Source of the DNA: Pseudohalocynthiibacter aestuariivivens | GTDB taxonomy: Bacteria; Pseudomonadota; Alphaproteobacteria; Rhodobacterales; Rhodobacteraceae | DNA: 64,000 nucleotides | NCBI RefSeq assembly: GCF_018457175.1 | Contig: NZ_JAGFNU010000003.1 | Location: 124,001-188,000 of the forward strand | Direction of reading: 5' to 3' | Part shown: piece by piece, positions 60,324-64,000 of the stretch | Layout: every line of letters starts with the position of its first letter | Position numbering within the stretch: position 1 is the stretch's first letter | The notes under the pieces: generated by a model | Database searches by the model: none | What the model saw: only the letters and a program-made list of their open reading frames with translations | Told to the model about the DNA's origin: nothing | Made by a program: the position numbers and the translations under genes

Positions 60324-61109
60324 TCAGGCGGCCGAAACGGCACGCCCTGTCATCACCTTAACCAAATGCGCGCGATACTCGGCAGATCCATGCAAATCAG
60401 CAATCATACCATCTGCAGGGACCGAAAGTTCAGCAAGAGCACTCGCACTGAAGTTTCCGGAAAGCGCTGCCTCTGCGTCTGACCAGCGAAAGACACCGTC
60501 TTCGGATGCCCCGGTCACGGCAACACGCACACCGTCTGCATATTTCGCAACAAAAACACCAACCAGCGCAAACCGCGATGCGGGCTGCAGGAACTTCTGA
60601 TAGTTCGCGGCCTCGGGAACTGGAAAACGGACTTCAGTGATGATTTCCCCCTCATCCAGTGCAGTCGCAAACAAGCCATCGAAAAAGTCATCCGCTGCAA
60701 TTTCACGTGCATTGGTCACAATGGTTGCATCAGAAGCAAGGACCGCCGAAGGATAGCACGCCGACGGGTCATTATTGGCGAGCGAGCCGCCAATCGTTCC
60801 CCTGTTGCGCACAGCAGGATCACCCACGCCACCCGCAAGCGCAGCAAGTGCCGGATAGGCCGACGCCCCCGCAGCAACGGCTGCATGGCTTGTCGCCCCG
60901 CCGATGCAAAGTGCACCGTCGTCAGCCGTACAGATGCCCTGCATCTCGGGAATACCCGTCAAACTCACCAGCGTATCTGGCGAAGCCAGACGTTGTTTCA
61001 GCGTTGGGATCAGCGTTTGCCCACCGCCCAGCGCCTGCGCCTCATCCTTGGCCAAAGCGTCGACTGCACCGGCAATGGTAGAGGGTCGTTCAATGTTAAA
61101 AGCATACAT
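60324..61109 (-). CDS. Molybdenum hydroxylase FAD subunit (CoxM/CutM family)
   Basis: A 261-residue FAD-binding subunit. FAD motifs are ALGGGQTLIPTLKQR near residue 25 and TIGGSLANNDPSACYP near residue 105, followed by the CO dehydrogenase C-terminal domain (PASRFALVGVFVAKYADGVRVAVTGA). It shuttles electrons from the iron-sulfur subunit to the acceptor. It follows CoxL by 13 bases on the same strand. Confidence 0.93.
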   Translation of the reverse strand: MYAFNIERPSTIAGAVDALAKDEAQALGGGQTLIPTLKQRLASPDTLVSLTGIPEMQGICTADDGALCIGGATSHAAVAAGASAYPALAALAGGVGDPAVRNRGTIGGSLANNDPSACYPSAVLASDATIVTNAREIAADDFFDGLFATALDEGEIITEVRFPVPEAANYQKFLQPASRFALVGVFVAKYADGVRVAVTGASEDGVFRWSDAEAALSGNFSASALAELSVPADGMIADLHGSAEYRAHLVKVMTGRAVSAA

Positions 61110-61122
61110 GGCTCAATCCTCC

Positions 61123-63489
61123 TCAGGAATTCATCGCAGCCCAGACCCGGGACGGGCTGAGTGGCATATCAATATGGGTAACATTGGTGTGGCCCGCGCG
61201 CTGCAGCGCATCGACCACGGCGTTGACCACCGCAGGGGGTGAACCGATTGCACCCGCCTCTCCACAGCCCTTCACACCCAGCGGGTTGTGAGTACAAGGC
61301 GTCTGGCAACTGTGATCTACGGAAAACGACGGCAGATCATCCGCACGTGGCATTGCATAGTCCATATATGAACCCGTCAGGAGCTGACCGTTTTCATCAT
61401 AGACCGTGTTTTCAAGCAACGCCTGACCAATGCCCTGCCCGATACCACCGTGAACCTGACCATCAACGATCATCGGGTTAACAATGTTGCCAAAGTCGTC
61501 AGCCGCAGCAAAGCTTGCAATCGTCACCTTGCCAGTGTCCGGGTCAACCTCTACCTCACAGGAGTAAGCTCCTGCAGGGTAAGTAAAGTTCGCCGGGTCG
61601 TAAAACGCGGTTTCCTCAAGCCCCGGCTCAATATCCTCAAGCGGATAGTTGTGCGGAACGTAGGCCGCCAGCGTCACATCCCCCCAGGCTACGGATTTAT
61701 CCGTGCCCGCGACGGTAAACTGACCATCTTTCAGTTCAATATCGCTGTCAGAAGCCTCCATCAGGTGGGCCGCAATCTTCTTGGCCTTGGCGATGATCTT
61801 TTCTGTCGCCCGCACCATTGCAGAGCCACCAACTGCGATGGAACGCGAACCATAAGTCCCCATGCCCATCGGCACCTTCGAGGTATCTCCATGCACGATC
61901 TCGACCATGTCGGCATCGACCCCGATCATGTCTGAAATCACCTGCGCAAAAGAGGTTTCATGCCCCTGCCCGTGACTGTGGCTGCCTGTCATGACAACAA
62001 GGCCGCCAGTCGCGTTCACTCGCACGGTCGCACTTTCATACAGCCCGGCGCGCGCGCCAAGCTGACCAACAAGGTTTGACGGTGCGATACCGCAAGCCTC
62101 GATATAGCAGTTGACGCCAAGACCACGTAACATTCCCTTTTCGGCACTCGCAGCGCGGCGTTTTTCAAAGCCTTTGAGATCAGCGATCTCTTCCAGCTTG
62201 GCCATCGTCGCCTCATAGTCGCCTGTGTCATATTCCACCGCAACAGGCGTTGCATAAGGAAATTCAGTAACAAAATTCTTGCGACGCAGCGCAATCGGGT
62301 CGATCCCCATTTCACGCGCTGCTTTGTCGATGACACGTTCCAACTGAAACGTCGCCTCTGGTCGTCCTGCCCCGCGATACGCATCAACAGGCACTGTGTT
62401 GGTAAAAACTGCCTTCACATTCACGTAAATCAGCGGTGTCTTGTAGTTCCCCGCCATCAGCGTGCCATGCAGCCAGGTTGGAACAGACGGCGCGAAGGTT
62501 GAAAGATATGCACCCATGTTGGCATAGGTATCTGTCCGCAATGCCAGGAAATGCCCGTCTTTATCCAGCGCCAGTTCGATCTTGGTCACATGATCCCGAC
62601 CCTGTGCATCCGAGATAAATGCTTCTGAGCGGCTTGCCGTCCACTTCACCGGGCGCCGGACCGCTTTTGCTGCAAAGGTACAAAACGCCTCTTCCGCGTA
62701 GTGAAAGATTTTAGAGCCGAATCCGCCGCCAACATCAGGGGCCACGACACGCAGTTTATGCTCGGGAATGCCAAGCACGAAAGCGCCCATCAGAAGCCGG
62801 ATCACATGCGGGTTCTGGCTGGTTGTGTAAAGCGTATAGTCGCCCGTTCCGGCACTGTATTCCCCCACCGCAACACGCGGTTCCATCGGATTTGCTACAA
62901 GACGCTGGTTTTTCAACTCTAACGTTGTCACGTGATGGGCATTCTTAATTGCCTCATCCACGGCGTCGCGGTTTTCCTCAACGAATCCCCAGTCATAACA
63001 AAGGTTTGACGTCAAATCATCATGCACCTTGATATCGCTGTTTGCGACTGCCTCTTTCATATCGATCACGGCAGGCAGTTCTTTGATATCGACCACAATC
63101 GCTTCGGCTGCATCGCGTGCTGCCTCGGGGCTTTCCGCAACAACGGCGGCAATCGGATCGCCCACATGGCGTACCTTGCCCTGTGCCAGAACCGGATGCG
63201 CCGGCTCCTGCATCACTTCGCCAAACCGGTCAGTGATCTGCCAGCCACAGGGCAGTCCACCAATACCCTCAAAATCCGCCCCGGTGAAAATCCGGACGAC
63301 CCCATCCATCGCTTCAGCGGCGGATGTGTCGACCCCTTTGAGTTCTCCATGCGCAACTTCTGAACGCAGGAAGTGAACATAGGCCTGTCCGTGTAAATTT
63401 ATATCGTCGGTATAATGACCACTCCCGGTCAAGAACCGCACGTCTTCGCGCCGCTTTGTGCTGGCACCGATGCCTCCGTCTTTTGGCAT
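61123..63489 (-). CDS. Form II CoxL-type molybdenum hydroxylase large subunit
   Basis: A 788-residue molybdopterin subunit of the xanthine oxidase family. GGGAGGAAAAC decides the start at 63487-63489. The active-site loop is AYRGAGR (370-376), which marks form II; true CO dehydrogenases (form I) have AYXCSFR with the Cys that binds copper. Catalytic Glu lies in VKGCGEAGAIGSPP near residue 745, and VGGGFGSK is the usual cofactor contact. The substrate is uncertain: CO oxidation is doubtful, and an aldehyde or N-heterocycle is likely. Confidence 0.93.
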   Translation of the reverse strand: MPKDGGIGASTKRREDVRFLTGSGHYTDDINLHGQAYVHFLRSEVAHGELKGVDTSAAEAMDGVVRIFTGADFEGIGGLPCGWQITDRFGEVMQEPAHPVLAQGKVRHVGDPIAAVVAESPEAARDAAEAIVVDIKELPAVIDMKEAVANSDIKVHDDLTSNLCYDWGFVEENRDAVDEAIKNAHHVTTLELKNQRLVANPMEPRVAVGEYSAGTGDYTLYTTSQNPHVIRLLMGAFVLGIPEHKLRVVAPDVGGGFGSKIFHYAEEAFCTFAAKAVRRPVKWTASRSEAFISDAQGRDHVTKIELALDKDGHFLALRTDTYANMGAYLSTFAPSVPTWLHGTLMAGNYKTPLIYVNVKAVFTNTVPVDAYRGAGRPEATFQLERVIDKAAREMGIDPIALRRKNFVTEFPYATPVAVEYDTGDYEATMAKLEEIADLKGFEKRRAASAEKGMLRGLGVNCYIEACGIAPSNLVGQLGARAGLYESATVRVNATGGLVVMTGSHSHGQGHETSFAQVISDMIGVDADMVEIVHGDTSKVPMGMGTYGSRSIAVGGSAMVRATEKIIAKAKKIAAHLMEASDSDIELKDGQFTVAGTDKSVAWGDVTLAAYVPHNYPLEDIEPGLEETAFYDPANFTYPAGAYSCEVEVDPDTGKVTIASFAAADDFGNIVNPMIVDGQVHGGIGQGIGQALLENTVYDENGQLLTGSYMDYAMPRADDLPSFSVDHSCQTPCTHNPLGVKGCGEAGAIGSPPAVVNAVVDALQRAGHTNVTHIDMPLSPSRVWAAMNS

Positions 63490-63590
63490 GTTTTCCTCCC
63501 TGAACAAAGGGGGGTTCTCTTGCGAACCACTCCCTTTCTTTATTCTATAAATATCCAAAATCTACGCGTATCAATCGCACAGACATTGGC

Positions 63591-64000
63591 TTATTCCGCG
63601 GCGATTGCTACGTCCTGACCAGATGCAGCCTGAATAGCCTTCACAATGTTATGGTAGCCGGTACACCGGCAAATATTACCTTCAAGATAGTGACGAATCT
63701 CTGCTTCGCTTGGTTTAGGATTCTCCGCAAGCAATGCCGCTGCCGACATAACCATGCCCGGCGTACAGAACCCGCACTGCAACCCGTGATGGTCCTGAAA
63801 CGCTTGCTGTAATGTGGAAAGCGACCCATCGGCATTCGCCATGCCTTCAATGGTGGTCACTTCGGCCCCATCTGCTTCGGCGGCGAACATCGCGCAGGAT
63901 TTAACGGCTTGCCCATCAACATGCACAACACAGGCTCCGCATTGAGAGGTGTCGCACCCAATGTGAGTCCCGGTCATCTCCAGGTCTTCTCGCAAAAATT
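63591..64000 (-). CDS. Molybdenum hydroxylase 2Fe-2S subunit (CoxS family), 5' end cut by the window
   Basis: About 136 residues are visible; the N-terminal 20-25 residues, including the start, lie beyond the right edge. The edge codons read [23 protein letters not shown], so the frame clearly continues. The first 2Fe-2S cluster is [16 protein letters not shown] plus CAMFA; the second is [11 protein letters not shown] plus [10 protein letters not shown]. It is the first gene of the CoxS-CoxL-CoxM set. Confidence 0.94.
   Translation of the reverse strand, partial: FLREDLEMTGTHIGCDTSQCGACVVHVDGQAVKSCAMFAAEADGAEVTTIEGMANADGSLSTLQQAFQDHHGLQCGFCTPGMVMSAAALLAENPKPSEAEIRHYLEGNICRCTGYHNIVKAIQAASGQDVAIAAE

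Overview
The window looks like a chromosomal segment of a marine alphaproteobacterium of the Roseobacter group (Rhodobacteraceae). The case rests on gene content and order: a gene transfer agent (GTA) cluster beside a probable cysE, fabD-fabG-acpP-fabF with mltG, rpsF-rpsR-rplI, a cytochrome b561-YceI fusion, two TRAP transporters, a sulfite-assimilation operon with DUF2849 and DUF934 genes, and a form II CoxL-type hydroxylase. Base composition is moderate. I see no tRNA, rRNA, insertion sequence, integrase or CRISPR array.

Layout. 0-5 kb: the remnant of a GTA cluster on the minus strand. The small terminase gene has an in-frame amber codon. Large terminase, portal, head-formation protein and prohead protease are open. 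The capsid gene stops after 107 codons, and everything that should follow it (g6-g15) is absent apart from a possible short tail fragment. 5-13 kb: an imine-reductase-like dehydrogenase, then mltG, fabF, a HisA-like protein with an altered active site, acpP, fabG and fabD. 12-20 kb: a cytochrome b561-YceI fusion, a stand-alone YceI under a promoter with a perfect palindrome in its spacer, rpsF-rpsR-rplI, an outer-membrane barrel protein, an orphan PhnZ-like HD oxygenase, then moeA and a beta-carbonic anhydrase. 20-32 kb: a respiratory nitrate reductase operon reading, in transcription order, narK1-narK2-narG-narH-narJ-narI-ppiC-hemerythrin-carbonic anhydrase-moeA. A NarR-type Crp/Fnr regulator is divergent to it, and two FNR-type boxes lie between.

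32-40 kb: a SelA-like PLP enzyme, two dehydrogenases, a small membrane protein, an amidase and a complete TRAP transporter with a Tat-exported binding protein. 40-43 kb: a long non-coding stretch, then SufT-like, IscA-like, TfoX-like and tpiA genes. 43-49 kb: dctPQM with its DctB/DctD two-component system. DctD lacks the GAFTGA loop, the dctP promoter looks sigma70-type, and two DctD-like operators sit upstream on the same helix face. 49-57 kb: a cytochrome P450, an Lrp regulator, and cysG-DUF2849-cysI-cysH-DUF934-fpr for sulfate assimilation. 57-64 kb: a TPR gene broken by one TGA codon, two paralogous single-pass membrane proteins with Ala/Glu/Thr-rich tails, infC with a probable AUA start, a small membrane protein, and a form II CoxM-CoxL-CoxS set cut by the right edge.

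Together the genes describe a heterotroph that takes up organic acids through TRAP transporters, can respire nitrate under oxygen limitation, and has lost the ability to make GTA particles from this locus. No element here is an obviously new defence or mobile system. The most notable signals are the decayed GTA locus, the sigma70-style DctBD control region and the HisA-like enzyme with a changed catalytic residue.
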